A DNA stretch of 64,000 nucleotides, taken from positions 596,211 to 660,210 of the forward strand of contig ML996691.1 in NCBI GenBank assembly GCA_010356995.1, in the 5' to 3' direction. The translations under genes and the position numbers were made by a program. Shown here piece by piece: positions 37,565 through 49,902 of the stretch (the first letter of the stretch is position 1; every line of letters starts with the position of its first letter). The notes beneath the pieces were generated by a model that ran no database searches, was not told the origin of the DNA, and saw only the letters and a program-made list of their open reading frames with translations. This DNA is from Trichodelitschia bisporula. Lineage: Eukaryota > Ascomycota > Dothideomycetes > Phaeotrichales > Phaeotrichaceae.

Positions 37565-39037
37565 CCTATTGTCCACGAGGGATGGGGCTACGCATGGGTT
37601 CTGCGACGCCGGATTTCATGCGACTCTAGTTGCGCTTGAGGAGCTCTGACGTCTGGGCACCGGGAAGGTTAGCGCGTCGAAGGGGGGATGAAGAAGTGAT
37701 GGCACTGTCGCGTCGCCATTCTGATGTTTTTGGGGGAGGGGGTGTGGAGAGGGGGTTAGTGGTGGTGGTGTGTGGTGATGGATGGGCGAATGGGTTGGGA
37801 TGAGAGGACTGAGGGGGTGTTGTGATGAGAAGGGGAGGGGAGACACTTATGGTCATTGCCCAAGACATGAAGCATCTCAAGACATAGAGAAGAAGAAGAA
37901 GAAGAAGAAGAGTAACATACCGGATGATCGGAGAGTATAAGGTAGCGGGAGGAATGGGCGGGAATTCAATAGACCAATGTTCTGACGACGCGCCCACGGC
38001 CAACTCCCGGGCGAGATTTGCTTGAACGAACAACCCGCAGGTTTGAGAGCAGAGCGGCCGGTCAGCCAGCCTCTCTCTTGGCCCCCAGGGGATGGTCACG
38101 TGAGATTGACTTTGACTTTTCAACCTTTGGCTCTTTTTAACACCGAGAGCGAGAGAGCGAAGGAGATGGGCGATGAGAGAGGAGCAGGAGAGAGTGTAAA
38201 ACAAGTGGTGAATGAGGTAGGTTTGATGTAACGGATGTTCAGATTCTGTTTGGCTTAGATGGATCGATGGACAGAGTGTGTGAGTGGATGATTTTGTGGG
38301 TGAGAAAATCCCGTGATGTCAATTGGAATGGATGGAGAGAGAGGCGAAGAAGGAGACGAGAAGGAAGAGAAGAGAGAAGAGAGGAGAAGCCACAGTTCTC
38401 TGTTCTTCGACCACCCGGTCGCCTGCACAGCCGCTCATAATAAAGTACCAGCCACTACGCTCAATGGGGAGTCGAGCACTTGGCGGCAATGAGTTTACAA
38501 GAGAGTTGACGATGCAAAACTTCCTCGCCGACGTCGACATCTCTTCTCTGTTGATGATGGACAAATAAAATGTCTAGAGAGAGAGAGACAGGCCATGGAG
38601 GAGACGAGATGTAGGAAAACATGAAGAAATGAGCCACGAAACAAGGCATCGGTTTATTTCCGCGGTTAGCCTGCTCTCTCCGTTCGTTTCAACCTCTGTG
38701 GCCCGTAGGCCCGTAGGCATATACTGGTGTGTGGTTGTACATGTAAAAGATAGCAGCCTCCCCCGGTATGCAGTTCTACCGGTACGAGAACAGGTTCAGC
38801 CGTGCATCTTCAGCTAATGATGCATGCCAGCTCCATCGTATTCTAAATCACTCCACCATCCAGATGTGCGGGATGACGCTTCCTCCCGACGTCGGCCAGT
38901 CCGCGGGGTAGGCATAAGTAGGACTGGCCTACTCCACTTTTTCTCGTGAGGTTTAAAGACAGTTTGCCCACCAAACCTCGACCCCACTTCGCCTCTTACT
39001 GTATCATCAAACCATCTATCACGATCTCCCATTCAAA
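37565..39037. other. Intergenic, divergent SNF5 and small Cys-rich gene
   Basis: About 1.47 kb between divergent starts. It is very purine/pyrimidine-biased: a GAA microsatellite (37888-37912), GA-rich stretches (38320-38400) and a short AG run at 38576-38588. This asymmetry fits promoter tracts of both genes. No gene was seen. Confidence 0.6.
37888..37912. repeat. (GAA)n trinucleotide microsatellite
   Basis: About eight GAA/AAG units in a row, upstream of SNF5 (TTC on its coding strand). Confidence 0.9.
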
Positions 39038-39358
39038 ATGTGCAGAAAGTCCACTTGCGAGACTTGCCGTACGTGTCTCCCCTCTCGTATTCTGTGAGAA
39101 CGAAGCTGACTTGAGCAGAGAAGAAGACGTGGTTCGGTCAGTATCGCTTATACCAGCAATCGTAGCATTGCTAACGCGCATAAGGCTGCGGCATGCACGT
39201 CCCGTCTGTCATGGACAGCATCGACAAGGCTGAGTGGTGTACCTGCGAGCCGCAGGTCGAGAAGGAGGGGAAGCAGTATCCTCCCAAGGGAAAAGTATGT
39301 GAAGAATACTCTCTAAGCCCTTTCGCCACTCACAATCCTCTAGGCTCCTGATGCGTGA
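39038..39358 (+). CDS. 57-residue Cys-rich conserved fungal protein, four small exons
   Basis: Four exons: 39038-39068 (31 nt), 39119-39136 (18 nt), 39185-39294 (110 nt) and 39344-39358 (15 nt). All introns are GT-AG, 48-50 nt, and the phases close to a 57-residue protein. It begins MCRKSTCETCQKKTWFGCG, continues HVPSVMDSIDKAEWCTCEP and ends KGKAPDA. Six cysteines in CxxC-like spacing (CETC ... GCG ... CTCEP) suggest a small metal-binding knuckle. I recall unannotated Pezizomycotina proteins of about 60-80 residues with the same MCR-TC-TC, W-GCG-H-P-VMDS and CTCEP pattern. No signal peptide is seen, so it is probably intracellular. Function is unknown. Because no exon exceeds 110 nt, ordinary ORF searches miss it. 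Confidence 0.85.
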
Positions 39359-41278
39359 CTCCCCAAGCTTTGGCCGTGGAAGTAGTACGGCTTCGGATGG
39401 GTGAGGTTGCCGATGTATTTCGGACCTGGAAGCAGGCTGTGGGGTCATCACGTAGATAGATGAATCGTTTACCGCCCCGAGTGCTTTCGTCGTGTTGAGT
39501 GCTATTGTCTTGTTTTGTTTGCTGATATGTAGACAGTTGACAAGCGCATGGAGACCGCTGACGAAGAAATAATGTACTATGAAATGCAACAGTACATCCC
39601 ACACTACATGTGCAAGCGGCTCTGAGATCTCTTGCCGCCCGACCAACCCAACATCACCGTCAAGACCTGTGCATTGTCGTTGGCTCTCATCCACTTGGCG
39701 GCCATATTGCTCGGCTGTTACTGGTGTTTCATATCATTCCAGATCGTTTGTCTGGGAACCTTCCGGGCTCTGCGGGCCGTCTTGATCGAGCCTTAACTGG
39801 GATGGCGTGGGGTGAAGTAGAGACGGCCATGATACATGAGCCATTAAGACCGTCACCCTGCAGGACTGCGACAGCGAGCACTCGATGCGATTGCGACAAC
39901 GACCGATGAGACCCCTGGGAACAGGCCTGTATCACGCCCTTGACTCTTGACGTGCGGCACGGATTCCCGTGCTGCAAGGCTTGAAACTGACGCGGGAAAT
40001 GCTTTCATTCCCTTTTCGTCGAGAGGATGCTGTGACTCCATGGGACACTAGCCACGCTACTAAGCCGTCAATCTGATAGTGACTACATCCGTACAATAGT
40101 CATGCTTCCCGATTCGAGGCAATTTGATATCTCAAAGGATGAACTAGTACGAGCAAAGGTACAAAAATACCCAAAATAATAGCTCCACCCCAGCCACTGG
40201 TGCAAAACGAAGCAAGGATGAAGGCCCAAACACGCAAGCGCCGGCAGGTGATTGGGGATGAAAGGACGAATCAAAGAGTGAGGTCGCGAGTTGGCCGGGC
40301 CTGGTGAGTGAATGGTCGCTTGCGGCTTGCAGTGGTGGCCACGGGCCAGTCTCATGGGTTAAGTGAGTGGCAGAGGTGAGAGTGCGTACGGTAGTTGGGG
40401 AGTGGAGCAGCGGCGGAGTGGCTCATGGGAGATCCGAGAGTGAGGAGTGTGAGGAGTGAGGAGTGAGTGAGAATGTTGTGAGAGTGGTGGCAGTAGTTGG
40501 GCTTGTCTGTGGATTTGCATGCAAACCCCTCCCCCTCCACTCCCCTCCCAGTCTCACACACAACTTTCTTCTCCTCCAACCTCAGCAACCGCCCGCAGGT
40601 GACCAGTTCCAAAGAGGGGAGAGAACCAGACATATCTTCGCCGCATTCTGCCCCTCCTCTTGAAGCCTGCAAAAGGAGTACGACCTTCCACCCTTTTTTC
40701 AATCCCAAGTGTAAGTTCCCGGCTCTTACATTATCTTCTCTCTGCAACTCTACACTTCATCGCTCTCCAAACTCCTTGAGCTGCTTTCAGCTGGAAGTGC
40801 TTTGTTTCCTCCCTTCCCTCCTCCCCCCCGCAGTGGATCCCTCCCCCTCACTCCACAACCTCCCGCAACACGAGTCCCCCCCCCCCCTAAGCGCCAAACC
40901 ACAAGACCACCCGCTCAGGGCAACGAATGTGCCTGTGAATTACTACATATCTGCTGCGCCTTAGTTGCGCAAAGATCCCATCGTATCTTCTTGTCGTTGC
41001 ATCGTTGCTGGTTGAATTCCCCGCACCCGAATCCTCGCGGATCCCTACAGTCTGGAGCTTTGCAGCCGTCGAGGTGCGCGCACTCCTCTTGACAATTGCT
41101 GGTCCTCGCTGCACAGCACTAGACAACGCTGCAAAAGCCGCAGCGGTGTTCTAGGAATATTGTTGCGCATCGTCGTGTGCTGGACATGGCTGACATTGGC
41201 GACCCGTAGTACCCCGCACGACCGCGCACAACCACCTACCTCCAGTCCTTGTGAGGCCTTCGAATCCTCGACGCAACC
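39359..41278. other. Intergenic, MAPK promoter and long leader
   Basis: About 1.9 kb. One TACGGTA lies at 40387-40393. A strongly pyrimidine-rich segment (40520-40880) followed by about 400 nt to the MAPK start suggests a long 5' leader. Short frames only; none is recognised. Confidence 0.6.
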
Positions 41279-42524
<1,246 letters not shown>

Positions 42525-43038
42525 GTTGGATAGGAGAGTGGGGGCTTACTTTCTTGGGATGTCCAGATATGGGAGTCAAGGCTCTGGTCAATCTTCATCT
42601 TCATCAGGCAGAAGGAAAGGAGAGGAGACGTAAAGGCAAATGTAGGCCCAAAGAGCCTTGGATTTCGTGCTCATGGGCAACCGGCTGATCTTTGCGGAGT
42701 GGGGGGCGCGTAATGCAAATGATCTGTTTTGCGGAGGTAGTATGCTTGGTGCATGTTGTTGCGGGAATCTTTGAGGACAGATACGATGATGAAAATGGTT
42801 CGATAGAGAACTCATCTCTTCTCCCTGGTTCTTATGTTTACTGTAGCTGGCCTTGCGGGTATGTAGTGCTTCGAGGCGTGAGGCTGCAAGGGCCGTGTTC
42901 TTGGCAGGGCTGAGCGCTCGGGCCAGCATTTGACTGCGGAGCTGAAGCTCTTCTTCACGTCCCACCTTTTGCACGCAACGGGCTCGCGACAGCACCACAT
43001 CCCCACTCCGTCTTCTTCATATTCCACATACCATCACC
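42525..43038. other. Intergenic, MAPK 3' flank and COQ9 promoter
   Basis: About 510 nt. No coding frame was supported and there is no notable repeat. Confidence 0.6.
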
Positions 43039-43887
43039 ATGCCTCCACGACTACTGCGTCTCTCCCTCCACTTCCTCTCCGCCCGGCCCGCGGCCCGCCT
43101 CACCCGCACAACACCACACTACCCCCCCCGCCCAATACCAACGTCAACATCATCACCCCGCGCCTACCACGCCTACGACCGCCCCACGCCGCCGCCCTAT
43201 CCACCCACTGAAACCGCAATCCTAACCGCGGCACTGGGGCGCGTCCCAGCACATGGCTTCTCGAAGACGGCCCTTGCGCTCGGCGCGCGCGACGCGGGTT
43301 ACCTCCCCGTCAGCACGAATCTGTTCCCCGCTGGGGAGATGGAGCTCGTGAAATTTTGGTGTACGAAGGCGAGGTTGGGGCTGGGGGGGACGGTGGAGAA
43401 GGAGGGTTTGCCGGAGGGGGGTGTGAGGGGGCGGGTTAAGGAGTTGGTTAGGCGGAGATTGAGGATGAATGTTGAGGGGGGGGTTGTGGGGCGGTGGGGG
43501 GAGGTGAGTTTCGGGTGTCCGTGGTTTGGGGATGTGGGCTGATGGACTGGACAGGCGATTGCGCTCATGGCGCACCCGACGTATGCGCCGACTGCGCTGG
43601 CGGAGCTCTCGCGCCTTGCGGATGAGATTCTGTTTTTGGCGGGCGATGCGAGCCTCGATAGCGCGTGGTATGCGAAGCGTGCGGCGCTTGCCGGTGTGTA
43701 TGCTGCGGCGGAGACGTTCCAGACGCAGGACACGTCGCCGGGATGTGTTGACACGGAGCGGTTTGCGCGGGAGCGGCTGGGCGACGTGGAGAGTTTGGGC
43801 AAGGCGTTTGGGGATGTGGGCGAGTGGGTTGAGTTTACGGTGCATGGGGTTTTGAATGGATTACGGAGTAAGGGCGTCAGGCTTTAG
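43039..43887 (+). CDS. COQ9: Ubiquinone biosynthesis protein COQ9
   Basis: COQ9 is a lipid-binding mitochondrial protein that delivers substrate to Coq7 in coenzyme Q synthesis. Exons: 43039-43503 and 43555-43887, giving 265 residues. The N-terminus is Arg-rich and acid-free (PPRLLRLSLHFLSARPAARL), a mitochondrial presequence. The TetR-like helical start follows: ILTAALGRVPAHGFSKTALAL then ARDAGYLPVSTNLFP. The COQ9 domain follows with KELVRRRLRMN, AIALMAHPTYAPTALAELSRLADEI and WYAKRAALAGVYAAAE. The gene ends 66 nt from the stop of the convergent MTF2-like gene, so their 3' ends must be very close or overlap. Confidence 0.94.
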
Positions 43888-43953
43888 GGTCGGTTGGGAG
43901 TGGCTGATAGAGGGTCTGTACGTTTGGACAGGCTAGCTATGTAAAGCTGGGTC

Positions 43954-45072
43954 TCAAACTACTCTCCCGTTGCTCCCATCAGCGTCGCCTATCAAGCCTC
44001 GCATCTTCTCCGCCTCAACCCTCTCCTCCATAACCCCCTTCCAATCAATCAACTTCCGCCACCCATTCTGCACTCCATCCGTGCCCCACACCGCGCGCCT
44101 CACATCCCCCCTATCTCCCTTAAGTACCCTATTCCCGTGTCGCTCCAATCGATTGAGAACCGCCAACGTTCCCTCGTCAAACTCCATCCCCGCATTCACC
44201 ATCTCCTGCACCAACTCCCCCGCCCGTTCAAAATCCCAATACACACTCCCCACCGCCGCAATCATCTCATTATACAACCCCGTACTCGCACCTAGCACAA
44301 ACGCCTCGTTGCCCAGCCGCTTGATCGCCGGCAAGACATTGAACACAAGCGGACTGCCCGGAAACTGCGTGCGCAGCTGGCGCACCGCGCTAACCAGCAC
44401 AACCGCCACATTCGGCCCCAGAACTGCGACCTCGCGTGCCTGCGCTTGCGCCGTCTTGCTACGCGCTTCAGCCCCCTTGCCCTCGGCCTCCCCTGCGTCT
44501 TCGTCTTCTTTCTTCGCATCCTTGCGCAGCGCCGCATTCATCCGCCCCAGCGGCGCAAACACCTCCCGCTCCAACACGCCCCACAACTCGACATCCGTCT
44601 TCGCAGCGGCTAGCCTGTCCTCGACGCGCTTCAGTCGGGCGGCTCGTGCACGGCGTGCGGGGTCGGCGGCGAGCTTGGCTCGTTCGGCGGCGGTTTCGGC
44701 CATGGCGCGGAGGGAGAGAGGGAAGTTCGGAAGCGAGGTGGGAGAGAGAATGGCGGGATCTGGTTGGGGAGGGGAGGGTTTGGAGGAGGAGGGGGGCCTG
44801 GTGGGGGTGGGTTGGAGGCTGAGGAGTTTGGCGAAGGCGGCTTGTTCTTGCGGCGTTAGGGTTGAGGCGGCAGCGGGTGAGCTGGAGTCCTCGACGGGAG
44901 TCTCTAAGGGGATGTCATCTGTTTCTGGGAAGGGGGCGGAGGTGGCATGCTGCGGCGGTTTGGTGTGTCGGGTGTAGAAGCGCGTGGATGCGGTCGGAGC
45001 GAGGATGGTGCGGGTGTGGTAGAGGAAGGGGAGGAGGACCGTTGAGCGTGTCGGTACGGCAAATTGTGACAT
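43954..45072 (-). CDS. Mtf2-like mitochondrial protein (mitochondrial RNA/translation factor)
   Basis: Single exon, 372 residues from the ATG at 45072 (MSQFAVPTRSTVLLPF). The open frame extends 30 codons upstream, but the part before this Met does not look like a presequence. The N-terminus is basic and hydroxylated, then low-complexity Pro/Ser. The body has RVEDRLAAAKTDVELWGVLE, EREVFAPLGRMN, FPGSPLVFNVLPAIKRLG, LGASTGLYNEMIAAVG, then VYWDFERAGELVQEM and FDEGTLAVLNRLE. This is the pattern of the fungal Mtf2-like C-terminal domain, known from yeast Mtf2/Nam1, which couples mitochondrial transcription and translation. It could also be read as a degenerate PPR-type helical repeat protein. It shares a 215-nt promoter with CMR1. 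Confidence 0.82.
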   Translation of the reverse strand: MSQFAVPTRSTVLLPFLYHTRTILAPTASTRFYTRHTKPPQHATSAPFPETDDIPLETPVEDSSSPAAASTLTPQEQAAFAKLLSLQPTPTRPPSSSKPSPPQPDPAILSPTSLPNFPLSLRAMAETAAERAKLAADPARRARAARLKRVEDRLAAAKTDVELWGVLEREVFAPLGRMNAALRKDAKKEDEDAGEAEGKGAEARSKTAQAQAREVAVLGPNVAVVLVSAVRQLRTQFPGSPLVFNVLPAIKRLGNEAFVLGASTGLYNEMIAAVGSVYWDFERAGELVQEMVNAGMEFDEGTLAVLNRLERHGNRVLKGDRGDVRRAVWGTDGVQNGWRKLIDWKGVMEERVEAEKMRGLIGDADGSNGRVV

Positions 45073-45287
45073 TTTGGAGGGCGCATGGAACGATTCCCAG
45101 TGTATTGAGAGATTGTGACGCGATATCGTGAAGTCTCGCAGCCATGAAGTCAATGTGCACATTCTCAGCTCGCCAAGCCTTGGCGCAACACGCCCGCGGA
45201 AGCGCGACCCGCGTCGCCTTCACGTCACGATCTTTCCTACCCAATTCGCCCCCTGGCACCCCTCTTACCGCCCTCAACACCGCCATC
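45073..45287. promoter_or_regulatory. Short bidirectional promoter, MTF2-like / CMR1
   Basis: Only 215 nt separate the divergent start codons. Both leaders and both core promoters must fit here or overlap the neighbouring coding sequence. No TATA box is obvious. Confidence 0.6.
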
Positions 45288-47003
45288 ATGCCCAAAATCA
45301 GCGAATATGAGCGTAAACGACAGGAAACAATTGCCAAAAACAAAGCGCTCCTGCGCAGCCTCGCCCTCGATGCGGCCGCCACCGGACTCGCGCCCAAGCC
45401 GTCGCCGGCTGCGGCCGCGAAGAAAAGCGTCGTGAAGAGGAAGCCCGCGGCGCCGAAGATAAAAGAGGAGGTGGTGCCGCGGCGCACATCGTCGCGTCTC
45501 CGTGGACTGGCGGCGGATAGTGAGGGCGCGAAGCGCAAGGCGGAGGAGGAGCTGCAGGCGCGCGAGACAGCGGCGACGGCGAAGCGGCAGCGGGTTGGAA
45601 GGAATCTGGGGGTGGATGATATGCTTGTTTCTGGGAAGGGGTGGGATACGGGCGGCGTGTTGGCGGGGTTGGGCCCGGCGAGGGCTTATGAGCGCACTTT
45701 TGACGAGACGGACGTGAAGGAGACAACGGATAAGGAGCTTAAGGCGCTCAGGGAGAAGATGAGTGGATTGGAGTTGTGGAAGGGGATTGAGCCGAATCGT
45801 AGGTTCCTTGTTCATGGTGCGGGTGGGATCAGGCTGATGTGCGGCGTGTTGCAGGTATCAAGGTTACGCCAGAGCGGACGGTGAGTGTTGTGCTACGGTG
45901 CTATGATTCAATAGCTAACGGCCCAGTACTCGATGGCTTTCCATCCAACAGCTGATAAGGCTCTCGTCTTCTGTGGTGACAAAGAAGGCAACCTAGGCAT
46001 CTTCGATACCTCGCAAAGCAAGGTCAAAAGCGAAGTCAAGGTAGAAGACGACGACGAAGGTTACGATGACGACAGCTTCGAGCCAGCTATCACAACCCTC
46101 AAGCTCCATACCCGCACCATCTCCTCCCTCGCATTCCCCACCGCAGACCCATCGTTCCTCTACTCATCTTCCTACGACTCTTCAATCCGCAAATTCGATC
46201 TCGCAAAGGGCGTCGCCGTCGAAGTCTACGCCCCGAAAGACAACAGTGACGACCCGATCTCCGAATTGCACCTCACAGACGCGCCACACATGCTCTACTT
46301 CTCTACATTGAACGGCCAAGTCGGCCAGCACGACACGCGCACGAAGCCCTTCAACACCACAGGCTCGGAACTCTGGCAGCTCTCCGAGAAGAAAATCGGC
46401 GGCTTCAGCCTGCACCCGCGCCACCCGCACCTCCTTGCCACCGCATCGCTCGACCGCACTATGCGCTTATGGGACCTGCGCAAAATCACCGGCAAGCGCG
46501 GCGAGCGGCTCCCCGCCCTGCTGGGCGAGCACGAGAGCCGCCTGAGCGTCAGCCATGCGTCGTTTAACGGCGCGGGACAGGTCGCGACTTCGTCGTATGA
46601 CAATACTGTCAAGATATATGATTTCGGTGGTTGTGCCGACTGGGCCCCTGGGCAGGAATTGGATGCGGCACGCATGGAACCTACGGTCATAGTGCAGCAC
46701 AATAACCAGACCGGACGCTGGGTCACGATGTAAGTTTGTCGATCGGGTTCATTGTCGCGTGTTTTGATACTGATGATCTGCAGCCTCCGCGCTCAGTGGC
46801 AGGCTCATCCCACAGACGGCGTCCAGCGCTTCGCCATCGGGAACATGAATCGCTTCGTGGACATCTTCACCAGCACGGGGAAGCAGCTGGCGCAGCTGGG
46901 TGGAGACGGTATTTCGGCCGTGCCGGCCGTGGCACGCTTTCATCCGTCGCTCGACTGGGTGGCCGGCGCGACTGCGAGTGGGAAGCTGTGTCTGTGGATG
47001 TAG
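45288..47003 (+). CDS. CMR1: CMR1 / WDR76-type DNA-damage-binding WD40 protein
   Basis: CMR1 binds DNA and histones, marks intranuclear quality-control foci under replication stress, and affects mutation rate. Exons: 45288-45798, 45855-45880 (26 nt), 45927-46729 and 46784-47003, giving 519 residues. The start [20 protein letters not shown] is the family opening; the frame is open upstream but that part is not family-like. Next come a basic, helical N-terminal region with [32 protein letters not shown], and the spliced [19 protein letters not shown] leading into [13 protein letters not shown]40 blades run to the C-terminus ([33 protein letters not shown]). The 26-nt second exon is needed to restore the conserved junction. 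It is convergent with the ATIC gene, with 263 nt between stops. Confidence 0.94.
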
Positions 47004-47266
47004 GTCGATAGGGAGGTGGTGTTACGGTTGTTCGAGGCGCTTGCCGGGAATACCCTCCAATGCTTGTGGGTGGTTGGCAAGGTGTTCGGCTGTGTAGAGT
47101 TCAAGGGAGGCTTGCAAAATCACCTCGTCTAGTTCTAATGGGCAGGATCTTCACTTTTGTGTTCACTTTTCGACGCCTATGAAACAGTCGACTAATTTCC
47201 CACCCGCTTCGGGGTTGAACTTCCGAAGCGCTCAATCATCACCTTCAATACCCATACTCCATCCCC

Positions 47267-49371
47267 TTAATGATGGAACAACCGAGTTCCCTGCTCAACA
47301 AACGTAATCCCCAGCTTCTCCGCCGCCTCAAATACAGCAGGGTCATTTACGCTCCCCGTCGGCGCAGCCACGTACTTGACTCCGCTGCGGGCAAGCCTGT
47401 ACACGTTATCCGAAAAGGGGAAGAAGGCATCCGAGCTCACGGCCACGTTGGTCAGCCTCGAGAGCCACGCCTCACGCTCCTCGGCTGTGAACGGCGCGGG
47501 AACCTCCTCGAACTGCTTCTCGAAGTCCTCGCGCTCGGGGCCCGATTTGGGCACCTGACCGCTGCAGAGGAGGTCGATGGCATTGCTGCGCCACACATGA
47601 GCTTTATGCACAGGGAGATGGTGAGCAAAAAAGACCAACGTACCTCTTCTCCGGCCGTTTAACCCCCTTCTTGAACTTCAACCCGAGCGTCCGCTCATGG
47701 AACCGCATCCACCAGTTATCCGCCTTGTCACCTGCCAGCCGCGTGCAGTGGATACGGCTCTGCTGCCCAGCGCCCAAGCCAATGACCTGACCGTTCAGTG
47801 CATAGCACACGCTGTTGCTCTGTGTGTACTTCAGCGCAATCGTCGCAACAGCCAAATCCCTCAGCGCCTCCTCGGGCAGCTTGCCTGCGCCCGCGGGCAC
47901 CAGGACCTTCGAAAACGTCTCCGCAGGCACGATGCGCGCATCATTGCGCCGTTGAACCAAGTGGACGCCATACACCGTCCGTTCCTCAGTGGCCGGCGGC
48001 TCGTAGTTAACGTCCATCTGCAGCACGAGGTACTTCCCGCCCTTTTTCTTCTTCAGGATCTCCAGCGCTTCAGGCGTGTACCCCGCCGCAATCACGCCGT
48101 CCGACACCTCGCGGCTGATGATCTTCGCGGTCGGAACATCGACTTCGCGTGACAGCGCGAGCAGGTCGCCGAAGCTGGACATGCGGTCCGCGCCGCGGGC
48201 GCGAGCGTACGCCTGCGCCAGCCCGGAGTTCTCAATTCCGTCGATGTCGGCTACCATGTACACCTTGGCTTCCTCAGGCGTCAGCGGGAGCCCGATGGCG
48301 GCGCCGGCGGGGGACACGTGCTTGAAGCTCGCGGCGGCGGGGAGGCCGGTCGCTACATCGAGCTCCTTGACCAAGGCCCATGCGTTCAGCGCATCCAGCA
48401 GGTTGATGTAACCCGGTTGGCCGGAGAGGGCGGTGAAGGGCAGGGAGCCGTGCGGGACATAGGCGGCGGCTGGCTTTTGGTGCGGGTTCGCGCCGTAGCG
48501 CAGAGCGAGGTGCTGTGTGCCGTTGCCGGCGTAGGTCTGGCGGAAGTAGGAGGAGATGGCGTTGTCGTACTCGGCGGTTTGCGTGAAGGCTTTGAGCGCG
48601 AGGCGCTGCTTGGTTTCGGCGGAGATGTTGCCGCTGCTTAGGTCGGATAAAAAGGAGGCGTAGTCGGCTGGGTCGCTGAGAATCGTGATACGGCTGTGGT
48701 TCTTGGCTGCCGCGCGGAGAAGCGTAACGCCGCCTGTGTGGAGGGTTAGGTGTGCGGAGTGGAGCGCTCAGCGGCAGGCTTACCGATGTCGATTTCCTCG
48801 ACGGCCTGCGGGATCGTAACGTCCGGCTTGGAGATGGTCTCCACGAAGGGATACAGGTTGCAGATGACATAGTCGACCTTGTTGATGTGCTGGTCGGCCA
48901 GATCTTTCTCATCCGAGGGGATGTCGCGAGCCAAGATGCCTCCCTTTTGCTTCTCAGTCTCCATCTGTGCAACCGGGGAAGAGGACGTACGTGAACAGCT
49001 GGGTGCAGCGTCTTCACGCGCCCGCCCAGAATCTCTGGGGCTTTGGTCACGGCGGAGATGTCCTCGACTTCAAGACCAGCATCGCGGATCGCACGCGCCG
49101 TGCCGCCGGAAGCAAGCAGACTAGACACTTGTCATTCTTGCACAGTGAGGTGGTGCGAGGCATTCGTACCGAACGCCCTTCTGTATGAAACCATTGGCAA
49201 GATCGAGCAGGCCTATGAGAATCAATACATGCGTTTTGCGCGTGGCGGTGCCTCGTATGGCTTCATACCGGTCTTGTCATAGACGGAGAGGATAGCTGGG
49301 ACGTGTGCGTTAGCTTCAGCCTTCTAAGCCGATATGGATCACGAACCAATTGGGCGCGTATCGGTCGACAT
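47267..49371 (-). CDS. ADE17: Bifunctional AICAR transformylase / IMP cyclohydrolase (ADE16/ADE17, PurH)
   Basis: Catalyses the last two steps of de novo purine synthesis, AICAR to FAICAR (10-formyl-THF) and FAICAR to IMP. Seven exons: 49371-49347, 49295-49269, 49212-49170, 49120-48991, 48943-48784, 48733-47644 and 47585-47267, giving 597 residues, normal for the family. The N-terminal MGS-like cyclohydrolase domain has [30 protein letters not shown] and [12 protein letters not shown]. The transformylase domain carries the catalytic Lys-His pair in FKHVSPAG at 266-267, the human numbering, then [19 protein letters not shown], and ends RLFHH. The 5' end is cut into four exons of 25-130 nt. The intron at 48990-48944 is 47 nt and uses an AAAAG acceptor; an earlier CAG would leave a 26-nt intron, which is implausibly short. 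Confidence 0.96.
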
Positions 49372-49902
49372 GGTGACAGTGATGCGGTAGCGACAAAGGA
49401 ATGATGAAATGCAACTTTTTCAATGTTCCGGCTGCAAGATGGCGAGATCACTCTCCGGTCACGCAAAGCCCAAACTCTGCCCCACCGAGGGGTAACTCGG
49501 CCGCTAGCCGAATAAGGCAACTATTCTTTTAATCCTTGACACGGACGGAAAGGGAAAAAATACCTTTGCCCAGCAACACTTCATTATGTCACGGTAGCTG
49601 AAAGCATATGTGATGAGTGAGTCCGTCCCCATCTTGCAAGTGATACCAACGATGTACGGGTACTCAGCCTGACTACCTCGCACCGAAGAATCCAAATCTA
49701 GTGTGAGGCTTCACACAGTTTGACCGTCACACGTGATGGACGTCATCCATAAAGGCGGGGGGGGGAATTGTTAAGCGCGGAATTGAAGCCATGCGCATCC
49801 GGGTTGCACCATAGCATTGATAATCAGCTACTTGCCTTCCACATCAGATTTTAAATACCGTAGTTGTAGCACCACGATTCAACCAAGTCAATAGCCAACA
49901 AC
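49372..49902. other. Intergenic, divergent ADE17 and dioxygenase-like gene
   Basis: About 530 nt. A CACGTG hexamer lies at about 49731, and a TACCGTA heptamer at 49856-49862 is 40 nt before the dioxygenase start. CACGTG is a site for fungal bHLH factors in general; its use here is unproven. Confidence 0.55.

Noticed and set aside
41255-41278. TTCGAATCC string just before the MAPK start, resembling a tRNA T-loop
   Set aside because: No pairing stem and no cloverleaf upstream; it lies in the MAPK leader.
45144-45287. Upstream ATG extending CMR1 by 48 codons
   Set aside because: The conserved start MPKISEYE is at 45288; the upstream part runs through the shared promoter and is not family-like.
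48944-48964. METEKQK as coding sequence in ADE17
   Set aside because: It would need a 26-nt intron and would insert residues into a conserved loop.
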